NCBI RefSeq assembly: GCF_000346465.2
Contig: NC_034009.1
Coordinates: 16,222,950 to 16,286,949, forward strand
DNA length: 64,000 nucleotides
Direction: 5' to 3'
Origin: Prunus persica
Lineage: Eukaryota > Streptophyta > Magnoliopsida > Rosales > Rosaceae
Below the pieces are notes generated by a model. It was not told the origin of the DNA, did not search any database, and worked only from the letters and a program-made list of their open reading frames with translations. Below, one piece after another: positions 43,555 to 55,791 of the stretch. Within the stretch, counting starts at the first letter, position 1. Each line of letters begins with the position of its first letter. Both the position numbers and the translations under genes were made by a program.

Positions 43555-43814
43555 TGTTATAAAACTAGAGGGAGAAAATGCAGAGAGAGGTGATATGCTA
43601 AAGATAAAGTTTCACCATGTTTTTTCCTCTCTAAATCTTTGGTAGAACCACCTATTTATAGGCTTACAAGATAGGAGATTGAATACCATCATTTACAATA
43701 TACCTATAGGTTACAAGCACTAATTACAAATACTTAGTGCATAGGTTACATAAAATCCAACGGTGGAATATTAAGAGGTATGGTGGTCATCCACCAACTC
43801 ATGCATTTACAACA
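43555..43814 (-). repeat. LTR of element 2 (left in window, 3' LTR by orientation)
   Basis: TGTTATAAAACTAG to TTTACAACA. It has a TATA-like CTATAAATAGG on the minus strand near 43652-43662. Confidence 0.92.
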
Positions 43815-45879
43815 CTCCCCCTTGGATGTCCACCACACAATGACATAGTTCCCTCATTAAAAACCTTACTTGGAAAACCCAGTGGGACAAAACCAAATCG
43901 AAGGGAAAAAGAGTGAAACTTTCTTCTGAATCATTGATATGGTGTTGGATGAGCTTATATTGCCTCGTTAAAACCTTGCTAGGAAAAACCCAGTGGGACA
44001 AAAACCTAGTCGAAAGGAAAAAGAGTACAACGCGCATCTGCCTTGAATGTAGTAGAATTGGGATGCTCCCCCTGATTGATATCTCCCCCTGATTAATATC
44101 TCTCCTTCTCTGATTTGAGCAATACAAGCAACATTTTCTTCATACACGATCGTCTATCACACTATTCGACCTACTTTTCACTTTTCAAATGATTGAACTC
44201 TTTAGGAGCATCAACAACTAATTTAATAGTTAGAATATGTTACAACAATATCAAATTTGAATTCAAAATACTCAAACTCTTAGTGTTAACTCTTAATTAA
44301 GAATATTGTGGTACTTTATATCCTTCAAGAGGTTGCTTCGTCCGATATATCTCAAATATTTCATGAGCTTTGAGGATTTCCATGTACCATATAGTCTTAA
44401 TAAATATGCATTTAACACATACTATAAGTTTTGCGTTAAAGTAACAACCGCACTTGTAGAAATGTGGATGCATTTACGATGAGATTGGAGACTAAAACCA
44501 CATGTCTCTCCCAGGAAACCTTATGTCATATTAGTGATCTTATTTCACTTCACAAACACCAATTCGTAACCTTCATACTGAACATTTGTAATTTGGTGTT
44601 TGAGTTATAGGTTCAATATCCAACTCTTCTTATTTAGTGATAAATGGAATTGCCTATTTCCATTTTTGGCCAATCACTTAACTTGTCGACATTCATGAAA
44701 CGTGATTTAATATAATCATAGCCCTTGATGATTGTAGTAGCTACTAATAAACCAAATGTATCATCAATTTGTGATCCCACAATTCTTATGTGCATGCACA
44801 TGCATAATTTATAATCATCTCATTGCTTTGGGGTACCAATGCCTCTTCAGGGGCTTATGTTGTCACTTATGGGACAAACATCTCTTTTACAATGAATTAT
44901 TTAGAATATGTGGATCATAACCTCCTATAGAGCGTTATTTTTTATAGGGCTTGAATTTTTCAAATAATCTCCATTTCTGAGGAGTTAAGTCTTTAGAACC
45001 TATATTTCTGACATGCTTCAGGCATGCATTATATATATAGTCACCATGTTAATGGATTGTGATACGAGAATATCAATCCATGTTAGCATATGTACAATTT
45101 ATATATGCATTATCTTGATGAGACAAAAGCGGATTGATTCAACACTATTTCGCGACGTTCTTTAGGAATTGTCATTTCTCCCCCTAACGGCGGGAAAATT
45201 GTCTCAAAATGTAGGAAAATAAACTCACAGTCGTTGTCAAATATGTGACCATTTTAGTAGGCACATTCAGTAAAACTGGTGAAGTGATCCATAATTAGAT
45301 GTTGTATAGGCTCACAAATATCCCCTTGAATTATTTCAGGAAAGATGGCTCAAAGTCAATTTTTGACTGAGATGATCTTATGACAGCTTTTATTTGTGAG
45401 CGTTCTTTGTAATGATATTGTTGGACAAGACAATAATTTGAGTCTTTAAACGATGTCCTTACAAAATTTATAAAAATCTTATGCATCATTGTGGGACATG
45501 GATTGCCAAGATAGTCATGTCACAACATAAAAGTTATTCGGTCAATGAACTTCTAGTTCATGACATCATAATCTTCAACTATAATAGTTGTGTAATATTG
45601 GGGCCTCAAGAACTTTTGGTTCATAACATCATAAACTTCCTACCCACAAAAGAAAGTAGGAAGTTTCTCCAATAGACGCCTCTGGCTATCAATATTGGGG
45701 CGGTAATACAAAACATTACCATTGTAAAACGAAATTAATTAATAACCTAACATAAATAAAATATAATATAATAAAATAAGTAAAGTGGTATAAACAAGGA
45801 ATAAAATAAATCAATTAAAGATTATGAAATTCCAAGATAATCCAATATTAATGTGGATTCAATATGTAGATAAAACTAC

Positions 45880-46330
45880 AAGTTTAAGAATTGGATTTCC
45901 AACCAATTCAGGTTCATATAGGCACAAATAAGTAATGGACTTCAAGTTCATATATAGTATTAAGATCCATGAAAAACTATGAACTTCAGGTTCATATCAA
46001 TATATATTCGAAACTTCAGGTACGAATACGTAGATCTAAATAAATTGAATTAATAGTTGTGCTTTGAACTTCATACTCAAATCGATGTATATGCACTCGA
46101 AACTTCTGGTTCAAGTTCTTGACATATGTAGGCCTCATGGAATTCTGATTTTGATTAATACAAAATCGAGGAGTTTTATGTCCTTATGTGCTCTTTAAAT
46201 TCGCGGAACTTCACGCCCTCAATTATTTGGAATCAAAGAACTTCAGGTTCTGATTCAATCAAAAGGACTCTATATCCTAATCTAGTTATATGATGAGGAT
46301 CACGGAACTTCGGGCCCCTGATCTTTTGTA
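45880..46330 (-). repeat. GAACTTCAGGTTC motif array in the leader of element 2
   Basis: About nine variants (gaacttcaggttc, gaaacttctggttc, gaacttcgggccc and others) spaced tens of bases apart, just inside the primer-site side of the element, as in elements at 3290-3870 and 50330-50800. Confidence 0.75.
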
Positions 46331-46573
46331 TAATTCAAACTCATCATAATAATTAAGATCATACTTAAAATTAAATAAACAAACAAATAAAAACAAAAAC
46401 ATGGCATTATATTCATGTGTAATAAGAATAAGAATTTTTTTCTTAAACAAACATGATGAAGTCTGATGGTGAGTACAAAGAAACTCTATACCATGTGATG
46501 ACTCTAGCTCATATAAGAAGAAAGAAAATTCAGAGAAAGAAAACATACCAAGAGCAATGTCGTGCTGATAACG

Positions 46574-46833
46574 TGTTATAAAACTAGAGGGAGAAAATGC
46601 AGAGAGAAGTGATATGCTAAAGATAAAGTTTCACCATGTTTTTTCCTCTCTAAATCTTTGGTAGAACCACCTATTTATAGGCTTACAAGATAGGAGATTG
46701 AATACCATCATTTACAATATACCTATAGGTTACAAGCACTAATTACAAATACTTAGTGCATAGGTTACATAAAATCCAACGGTGGAATATTAAGAGGTAT
46801 GGTGGTCATCCACCAACTCATGCATTTACAACA
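46574..46833 (-). repeat. LTR of element 2 (right in window, 5' LTR by orientation)
   Basis: Matches 43555-43814 except for one G/A difference (gagagagg versus gagagaag). Confidence 0.92.
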
Positions 46834-46838
46834 CATGA

Positions 46839-47788
46839 CACATTATATATCTTAGGATTTGTTCCTTTGCATTTTTCAAGAAATCGCTTTTGGCAATATG
46901 TTTCAAACACTTCATAATCTTTATAGACTTTTTATCTCAAATTCCTTTATTAAATCCATTTCCAGATTTTGGATTATTTATATATTCCTTTTATAAGAGA
47001 TATTCATTAGGACTATTATACCGTATCCTTCTAAAATATTTTAATCCACACAAGGATCATTATAAGTCATCATATTTTAAATAATTTGCTTCATACATTT
47101 TAAATCCTTCAAGGATTTTCATGTATATGAATTCTCCATAAATATGCATAATATAGTTGCACATGTTTACCATCATAATCTCATGTCTTTACAGGGAAAC
47201 ATTGTGCCATATCAAGTTATTTTACTTCATCACAAACACTAATTTGTAACATATACATTCTCATGTCCTTTTTGGTGTTTAAACTATAGGTTCAATCATT
47301 CTACTTTTTCCAGAAATTTTTAATTTTATTGGATTGCCTTTTCCAATTAGCCAATCTTTATTTATATTTGTCGACAATTATACGAAGTGGTGCAATATCA
47401 TCATGTATAGCCCTTGATAACTTTAGTACGTACTATAAACCAATATATCATCAATTCATGATCCCACCATTCTCATGTGCATGTGCATGCATATTTATAA
47501 GCATCTCTTTGCTTTCATTTCTTTATGGTATACCAATATCTCTTCTAGAGCTTTCATTGTCACTTATGGACAATCATCTCTTATAAGATGAACTATTTAT
47601 AGAATGTGGATCATAATCCCCACTTAAAAGGAGTTAAGTTTTTGAACCTATAGATTTGTCATGCTTCAGGCATCTAACAGATTTTATGGAGATTTTGCAA
47701 TCTATAAAGTTGTCATGCTTCAGGCATGCAAAATATTAGTCATTAGTAAATATGCTTATGGCATTTGACTTACAATTTTTTACGTTAT
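46839..47788 (-). pseudogene. Interior of the old Copia element, part 2
   Basis: Resumes the sequence cut at 43554. It resembles the interior of element 2 (47130-47760 against about 44380-45110, including 'catgcttcaggcatgca' segments) but is much more diverged. No open frame. Confidence 0.6.
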
Positions 47789-49745
47789 TGTTTGGAGGTA
47801 GGAAAATTCACCCAGGCACCTTGGAATTAAGGCCGGGCTTTAAGGATTGATCATGGCCGGGCTAGGGTCATGCAGTAAGGCAACTGAAACTTGGAGAAAT
47901 TGGCCGAGCTTGGAACTGAAAGAGTGCGGCCGGATTTGGAGTTGATGAAGTCACGGCTGGGCATTGAGTCCTAGGGCACGGCCGGATGCAGTGGGGCTCT
48001 GAGTCGAGGGGCACGGCCAAGCTGAAGTTAAAGATTCGGCCAGGGCGTGGCTAGAAGAGTCCCCCGGGTTTGAGAGCTGGGCACTGCCGGAAGAGCTGGG
48101 CTGTGAGGTGCACGACCGAGTTGAAAGATTGTGACCGGGTTTGGTTGGAGAAAGAGATTGGGGTTCGATGGATGGAGCCCAAGCAACGCGGCCGAGCTGC
48201 GCTGGAGGATGCAGCTGAGATTCGGGAGTGGCCGAGATTTGAGCAGCCTGGATTTTAGCTGCTAGAGCCTTGGGATTTTTGGGCTGAAACTTTAGAACTT
48301 GAAAGGATGCAGTTTGTTTAGATTAAAACCTCATTGCCTAATTATATATATATATATATCTATAAGTGAATAAATACAAATATTTGGCCGATGTGATTTC
48401 TCAAAAAGGTGGCTGAGGTGTTTTCTTCAAAGGTTATGGTGTCTTCTTAAAAATATAGTCGGGGGCTTCCCTTTGCAAAAGTGGTAGGGCGTATCCTTGC
48501 AAAAGTGGCCAGGCATATCCTTGCAAAATTGGCCGAACACTTATCCTCGCAAAACTTGGGCAAGCAAAGTTGGGCCGAGGGAGTTGAAGTTCGGCGGGAG
48601 GCATTTCCGCCGAGTTCCCAATATTCGAATATTTGAGAACTCAAAGATAGTCCAATATAGGGCCAAACCCAACATCCAAATATTTGGAGTTCCCATACCA
48701 CCCACCTTGGCGGATGGTCAGCCAACTCTAGAATTCCAAAAACTCAAGGGGCACAAGGTTCTACAAGATGTCAAGATGAAATCTCGAAGGTCCATTCCCA
48801 AGCCACGGATTCACGCCCAAGATTTTCGGAGGTCAGTGTGCATATGACGGAGGCCTCACAAGGAAACAAATCAAGGAGATTGATGATAGCTCATAATATT
48901 CCAAAACAAGAGAGAACAAGCAATCAGAATAGTTCAACCAATGTAATCTCACGGATTCAAGGGGCCTCAAAAGGAAAGATTTTTAAAAGGGTTGACATTT
49001 CGCCATTCAATGGCCAGCCCATGGGCTGACGAATGCCCCATATAAACCTCACCAGACGAAGACAGACACATCATCAGACAGACAAACCTATTTTTTGTCT
49101 GGCACTTTTTTTTTTCCTAAACTTAGGATGTTACTTTTCTTGTCATTTATATTCAAGTTTATTTCAATTGCTTTACTTTTCATTCTTATCACACTTCAAT
49201 TAAGTTTAATTTCAAGTTCTTTTACTTTATCGTTCGTATCGCTTTCATTTCGTTCTTGTTTTATTTATGGCTTTGATTCATTTTATCGCACTTTACTTCT
49301 CGTCTTTACGTTATTTATCTTTCACACTTTACTTTACGCATTTGTCTTTAAATTATATTTGAGTTTAAGCACATTTACTTTACGCACTTGTTCTCCGTTT
49401 CATTACGTTTCACATTCCATCTACATCTCTACCCACTCCACATCATTTGGTCGCTCACATAAAGCTTTGACCCCGAGGTAGTGAAAGAACCTAGGCTGTG
49501 AGGAGGTTCCTTGCTCGTTCAAACAATCATTTGATTAAAGTCAGATCTCGGACACAACATACACTTACATTCCATCTAAGCCAAATTCGTGGCTTGGTGG
49601 TGGCACGCCCCGCACTCAAAAAAGAAGAAGGACCAAAAGTTCCTTCCGTCGGCCACCTTGGCCGAAAAGAGGAAAACAATTATATTTATCTTTTATACTA
49701 ATTTGCTAATGAGTAAATAATAAATAAATATATTTCATAATCATT
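47789..49745. other. Unassigned LTR-like block inside the Copia nest
   Basis: GC-richer than its surroundings, with repeated 'ggccgggc / cacggcc' phrases (47830-48210) and 'ttgcaaaa.tggcc' repeats (48470-48560). A TATA-like CCATATAAACC at 49037 precedes a T-rich stretch. No domain-bearing frame. Boundaries and duplication not resolved; probably an inserted Gypsy-type LTR. Confidence 0.4.
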
Positions 49746-50801
49746 CATGTCGTTCTTTTGTTCTTTCAGGAAGAACCAATTCTTCCCCTAACGACGTGAA
49801 AATAGTCTCATCAAAATGATACCAAGAATGTCATAAGTATCGTTCTTCAATGACCTTAAGTCATGTCATAAGTATTGTCCTTCAAGAACCTAAATGCACT
49901 CGGTGTGCATTATATTTAATATTGACATGATAATGGGTTGTCCTTCTGGACTTTAATCTATGCAATGTATTATCAATGTATTCAACTTGCAATCTTCAGA
50001 ATTTGCATTGTATTTAATCATTCAGAAATATATACATATCAAGATGATTTAAGCCTTTCCTCTAGAATGGTCTTTTGTATATAATTCAAGTCATTCTTCT
50101 AGAATGATATTTTGTACATAATGCAAGTCGTTCTTCTGGAACACTCTTTTGTACATAAAACATGTCATTCTTATGGAATGATTTCTTGCATGCCATTCTT
50201 CCGGAATGGTCTTATCTTCTCATTTTGTGCTTTGAAGTTAAATATAAAAATAATTAAAATTAGGATTTGGTTACAATATTTTGATTCCATTGTGGAAAAC
50301 ATGATAAAGATATAATTTAAAAAAAATGTTTGGTTCTGAACTTCAGGTTCAATTAAAATGTTATATATGTTATGCTAGAACTGCAGGTGTTTGACAAGGT
50401 ATGAACTGCGGGTTCATAATAATATTAATCTCAATAAAAATGATGAACTTTGGATATATATTAACATATATTTGGAACTTCAGGTTCGAGTACATATACC
50501 AAATTTAAAAAGAATATTTGGTTTTGAACTTCAGGTCCAAAGCTGTATTAATATGATATTGTTCAAGGAAATAAAATAATACGATAATAATAAAAAAATT
50601 AGAAAACATGAAATCCAAATAATATCGAAACTTCAAGTTATTAACATGATGTATATTTTTCAGCCCAAAATCATAATACATATACACTTGTTGAAATATC
50701 AATTTGGAGGTTGACACAATTAGAACTTCAGGTTCTAGAATTTCCCTTCAGGTCGAAACTTTTTTAGAACTTCGGGTTCTAAGATTTGAACTTCGGGTCA
50801 T
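49746..50801 (-). pseudogene. Interior of the old Copia element, part 3, with GAACTTCAGGTTC array
   Basis: 49770-49830 on the minus strand encodes H-F-D-E-T-I-F-T-S-L-G-E, the end of a Copia integrase. 50330-50800 holds about eleven variants of GAACTTCAGGTTC. It is interrupted by the solo LTR at 50807 and then by CACTA-2. Confidence 0.65.
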
Positions 50802-50806
50802 ATTAG

Positions 50807-52170
50807 TGATAACTCATATATTTATACATTTATACCATCAATTTCTAGTATATTTGTGGTGTTTTTGAGTTAAAGTTGTTGCGTTTTACCCTATTTTGTG
50901 TTAGTATGCAGTTGCATCTACTTTAGGATCAAGTTGAAGGCAAAAGAAATGAAAACATGCCATTTTTGGAGCTGACCCTTATTCAAACATGGAAACAAGT
51001 TTCGTGACCTGTTTTGAAGTCCAAATAAAGAATCCAAGGCGAACCTAGCTTGGTTGAAGACTAAGAGCAGAATGGGAAAGAAATGGGGATTTCTAGCCTG
51101 ATTTGGAGGTGCCAAATAAGGCAAAAACGTGCAAAATAAAGGCTGATTTGTTAGGATCTCTTTGGAATATCTTGCAGCCTCTTTTACCTCATAAAAACTT
51201 GCCTTTTAGCCACTTTTAAAACCCCTATTTATTTTGGACGAATTTCACAACCCTAGAACTGACTTCTTGGTTATTCTCTCCTTTCATGCACACTAAAACC
51301 CTAGCCGTCCATATATTTCCACAATCAGGACTCGGCGCAAGAGGTGGTTCTTGGAGAAGTTCAACATTAGAATTGGTTCAAGGGTTTCCTCTGATGAATT
51401 TATTTTCACTCATGTTGTTTATTTTTGTTTTAATCTCTTTGAACATGATGTGTAACTAAATTCATAGCTAGGGATTTCGATGTAGCCTTGCAACATTGAT
51501 CCATGTTTCTAAGTTAAAGTATTCAGTCCATCAATATATTTCTTGTTTTATTCACTGAATCTATTGTTCAAGTTGTTTGTCAATTTTAATGTTTGATCAC
51601 CATTAGAGTCGCCTATAGATTATCTAGACAAGGTTATAGTAAACATCATGCTTAATCTTGGTAGACATGTGAATGAATGAAGAGAATGCTATGCAAACAT
51701 CATGCTGTGTATTTTCTTTGGTTCTTTAACGTTTTCTTGCATGCTAATGACTCTTAACTTGGAACCAAAGTTGAACATCCCAACTAGGTTGCAGATTAGG
51801 AGAATTTGATCAAAACCACACATCATATGGCTGATCATATATATGTAAAACGAACTCTAGAAACAGGTTGGTAGTTGAGTACAGTTCAATTTTATAAACA
51901 TGGAATTAGTTTTGCAATGGTGAATTCGAAATCCCTGGTCTCTTCCCTATTCTTTCTACATCAATATATCATTCACTACTACATTCTTCTTGCATTTTAA
52001 GTTATTTTTCATTTACAACACAAAAACTACTTTCAAATTGTCACTTTCATTTTTTGTCATGGTTCTTTCAAAACTAGTAATTTATAGAGGTCCAATCGGT
52101 CTCTATGGTTCGACACCCTTACTTGTACCACTATACTAACCATATATTGGCACTTGGAAGGAACACAACA
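50807..52170. mobile_element. Solo LTR, 1364 bp
   Basis: Starts TGATAACTCA, ends GGAACACAACA and is flanked by ATTAG on both sides (50802-50806 and 52171-52175). After the right duplication the GAACTTC motif of the host Copia resumes, confirming the insertion. No coding frame. Confidence 0.85.
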
Positions 52171-52203
52171 ATTAGGAACTTCCACTACTACAAAAAGTGA
52201 AAA

Positions 52204-53800
52204 AGACGACCAGAAAACAACGACGGTCTAAGTGAAAACCGTCGTGGTTTTTAAAAAGACGACGGTTCTAAAAACACCGTCGTGTAATACAACCTTAGAC
52301 AACTAAAAAATGGAGATTCAAATGGCTGTTCAAAAACAACGACGTACCTAATTAAACAACCGACGTCTATTTGAAACAGATTTTCACAGTGTAAAATCAA
52401 TGCCAACAAAGAACGGCAGAAGTTATGAATCGACCGACGTAGAAAGTAAAGACGACGATTTCAATAAAAACCGCCGTGTTTACTCATAAAATAACACGAC
52501 GAGGTTTTCGTATAAGACGCCGTATAATTACAAACAAATCCACGGCTTTAAAATACAAAATATTGTCGTATTAAATTAATGTACAACGACGGAAAATATA
52601 AATATATCGACGTCATTCTCGTATAGTTCTACGACGTTATCTTTAAATCGTACAATAAAATTTAACGTCGTATTTATTCATTTTATACATCGTACCTTTA
52701 ATTTAAACCGTCGTCTTAATAAGAATTTTTGTTAACAATTTTTTTCTTTGATTTTCTTATCCTACGTCGGTAGATCTACTTAATGACAAGAATTGAAATA
52801 ACCACGACGGTTTATATAGAAAACCGCCGACATAATCAGATTTGTCTGAGATCCCAAGGGTTACGAAATCTTACCAGATGGAACTCTGTTCCACATCATA
52901 ATCTTAACAGATGATACAGATTTGCAATCAGAGACACAATTTTTTGGAAGTTGATGATGTGTGTGCGTTTGTGTATCTACAAATATTATACCTAACGTCG
53001 TTGCAAATTTGCAATCAGAGAGACAATTTTCAACGACGGTTATATTATACCTAACGACGTTTAAAAAACAAATCAACGTCGCTCAACAAATATATTACGT
53101 CGTCTTAGTCTTACTTAAGACGACGAAAAACGACGACAGTAATACAAAAACAGTCGTTGTTTTTATATTCTTATTTTATTTAAGTCTGTCATCCAAAAAA
53201 GAAACTTTACATATTCCAGAACATTAATTTCCTTCATTTTAAATTTCCTCCGGAAAAAAAACTCTATTTATAACGCACTGTAATTGAAAAATAAACTGAA
53301 AGGTCACGGGAAAAAAATTTCTATTCATAAATTAAAAATTCAAATCCACGTCGGTTATATTAAACCTAACGACGTTAAATGAAAAGATTCCACGTCGCAA
53401 AACAAATATTGCGTCGTGTTAGTTAAAAACGACGGCATAACAAAAAACCGTCGTTGTTTCAAACTGAATTAATTTAAAATTTCTTCAGGAAAGCAAAATC
53501 TATTTATAATTTCCTCGGGTTAGTAATATTGCGTCGTGTTAGTTTACAAATTCTAGAACATTAATTTCCCTCATTTTAAATTTCATCGGGAAAGAAAAAT
53601 CTATTTATCACGCTTTGTAATTGAAAACTAAAACTGAAAGAATTCGGGAAAAAAAACTCTATTTATAATTTAAAAATAAAATCCACGTCGGTTGTAGTAC
53701 ACTTAACGACGTTTAACAAAATAATCTACGTCGGTAATTATAAATCTACCGCCATCTTACCTTAATATAGACGACGAGAAAAGACGACGGTAGAACAGAA
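52204..53800. repeat. CACTA-2 left subterminal region, ACGACGG/CCGTCGT motif array
   Basis: Dense motifs, many as inverted pairs (for example gacggtctaagtgaaaaccgtc, written here without its flanks, near 52223). 53020-53170 and 53340-53460 are related blocks, and 53210-53300 is repeated at about 53550-53670. About 1.6 kb, long for a subterminal region. No gene. Confidence 0.9.
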
Positions 53801-53878
53801 AACCGCCGTTGTTTCAGTTTCTTTAACAGTTTGGTCCTTTATCTTTCTGCAGGACTTGTATAGTTCAAAGCATTGACA

Positions 53879-54310
53879 ATGTCTTCATCATATCTCCCAG
53901 CAACTACTGATTCGATTGCTCATGCTTTAGAGGCTATCTGAAGCCATTTCTATTCTTTATCGCATTCTTGAAACCCATCTTCTTCTTCTGAAGCTCTACG
54001 GATAAAGGAAGAGGCTATCACAAATCTGACGGATCTTCTTAGCCAAGAAAATCAAGCAGAGGATCAGGCACATCTGATCTTCAGATTTCCCTGAGAAGCG
54101 AACTTTCCTTCGACAGCGAGTGGAGGCCAGGCTTGCATCTTTTTTGATGAAAAGCAAGGAGTATTCAGAAGCACTAAGTGTCCTATCAGGCTTGATCAAG
54201 GAAGTGAGAAGGCTAGTTGACAAGCTTCTTCTTGTGGACTTATATTTGATGCGAGTAAGCTCAATTTCTCTTTGAGAAAGACATCCAAATTATTGTCTTT
54301 GAGACGTGAG
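53879..54310 (+). pseudogene. RPN6: Captured fragment of 26S proteasome lid subunit RPN6 (PSMD11)
   Basis: The ATG at 53879 opens M-S-S-S-Y-L-P-A-T-T-D-S-I-A-H-A-L-E-A. After a stop and frame changes come S-I-L-Y-R-I-L-E, and then K-R-T-F-L-R-Q-R-V-E-A-R-L-A-S, K-E-Y-S-E-A-L and S-G-L-I-K-E-V-R-R-L. These are the N-terminal segments, in order, of the plant proteasome regulatory particle subunit RPN6. The middle (about 60 residues) is missing and at least three frame breaks are present. There is no intron in the piece. It is a non-functional transduplicated copy, in the same orientation as the element's genes, within the motif-rich zone. It lacks the motif itself. Confidence 0.88.
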
Positions 54311-54399
54311 AGACAGTGTCTCTGAGAGAGGAAGAACTTGGAACCCTAAATGTAAACCGAAAATGAATGAAAGTGACAAATTTATAGAATAAATTTTTA

Positions 54400-54780
54400 A
54401 AACCAACGGCGGTCCTTACAAAAAAACCGCCGTTTAAATTGTAAAATCAACGTCGGTATGACCGACGTATATTACAGAAATCCACGTCGGTACATTAATA
54501 AAAACGACGTGTTAAATAATCTACCATGACGCGAGTTATTAGTTATGTACTTTAATTTTTGAGTTTACTACGACGGTACCTACAACACTACTGTCGTATT
54601 TATTTACCACGTCTGAAGTTAAATGTACCGTCGTATTTTGTAATTTATACGTCGTAGTTATATGTAACCGCCGTATTATTTTTTTGAAATGGTTTTATAT
54701 GTAAGCAACTTTTCGTCTACCTGACTTACACATGCGCTGTTTCCAAACCCGATTAAAAATTTCAATCTCCCAGAGAAAAC
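54400..54780. repeat. CACTA-2 motif cluster upstream of the second gene
   Basis: CCGTCG / ACGTCG motifs up to the probable transcription start region of the next gene. No coding signal. Confidence 0.8.
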
Positions 54781-54898
54781 TTTTAGACTTTTTCCCTTGT
54801 CAGAGCACTGTCAGAGTATCTCATCGTCTTCCTCTCGTCTTCTTCGTCGTCTCTGAACTTAAACATCGTCTTCCTCTTGCTTTCATTGCACGCAAAAG
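54780..54898 (+). promoter_or_regulatory. Probable 5'-untranslated exon of the Ulp1-domain gene
   Basis: A TC-rich, ATG-free stretch ending in a strong donor (AAAAG/GTAAGC at 54898/54899). The acceptor TTGCAG (55772-55777) lies 14 bp before the ATG, giving an 879-bp leader intron that again contains several CGTCG motifs (55070-55750). Confidence 0.65.
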
Positions 54899-55791
54899 GT
54901 AAGCTTTCATTTTCACTATTTTGGTTGCTATTTTGCATGCTCATACGTTTTTTGTTTGAAAAATCTTTTTACCTTTTTTCTGGCCAAAATCATTTTACTT
55001 CTTTCCAAGTTCGATAAAATATACAGACAAAGAGGGAAAGTTTCCAACTTTGAAGACAACTACCTCAACTAAATAAGACGACGGTAGCTTCTTATTTACG
55101 TGGTTAAATATGTAGACCACGACGGTTCGTCAGTCGTTCTAGCGTCGTCTGAAAATTGACAAAGTTGTTTATAAAATTATAGTCTTTTTTTTATTTGCTT
55201 GTTTAATTGCAGGTTTGATTTCTCTGAACAATGATTTTTGTTTTTCCCTAATTTGATAAAATATAAAGAAAAAGAAAGTAGGGTTGGTATCTAATATAGA
55301 CAACAGTATCTTATTGTTTTACGTCGTGTGAATGTTAATACCACGACGTCATATTAAAATACCGTCGTCTATATAAGATTCCAAAACTTTCTTTCTTGGC
55401 CTTGTATTTTATGAAATTAGAAAACAAAAACCGTGGTTCAGAAAAATCAAATCTGCAATCAAACATTCACAGAGAAAGAATGAAGGGTTTTGGATCCTTA
55501 TATAGACGACAGTATATTACTATTGACGTCGTGTGAACATCAATACCACGACGTTATATAAATATTTCGTCGTTTATAGTTAATTATCACGTCGTTTATA
55601 AGTTATTATTACGTCTTATTTTATATTATTTCGTCGTTCTTTAATTACCTTGGTTTTAAACATTTATTACGTCTGAGATTATTTCATTGCGTCGTTTAAA
55701 ATCATATCATACGTCGTATTTTATTAATAACCGTCGTTTGTGTTCTTAATCTTTTCCTGAAATATTTTCACTTGCAGTTTTGTCTGTAAAA

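Larger units (their letters stand above)
43555..46833 (-). mobile_element. LTR element 2: young non-autonomous Copia relative, minus strand
   Basis: LTRs at 43555-43814 and 46574-46833 (260 bp each) differ at only one position by my comparison. The perfect 5-bp duplication is CATGA (43550-43554 and 46834-46838). The polypurine tract on the minus strand abuts 43815 (AAGGGGGAG), and the primer-site segment, GTTATCAGCACGA on the minus strand, is at 46559-46573. The 2.76-kb interior has only decayed pol (for example H-F-D-E-like F-P-P-L-G integrase end near 45180-45240). Confidence 0.93.

Noticed and set aside
45880..46330. Heat-shock elements in the Copia leader
   Set aside because: GAA and TTC half-sites are one base apart (GAAcTTC), not the two required for a standard heat-shock element.
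48070..49481. Short ORFs in the unassigned LTR-like block
   Set aside because: No domain, no conserved partner and strongly biased composition.
53996..54223. 75-codon minus-strand ORF
   Set aside because: Shadow of the captured RPN6 fragment.
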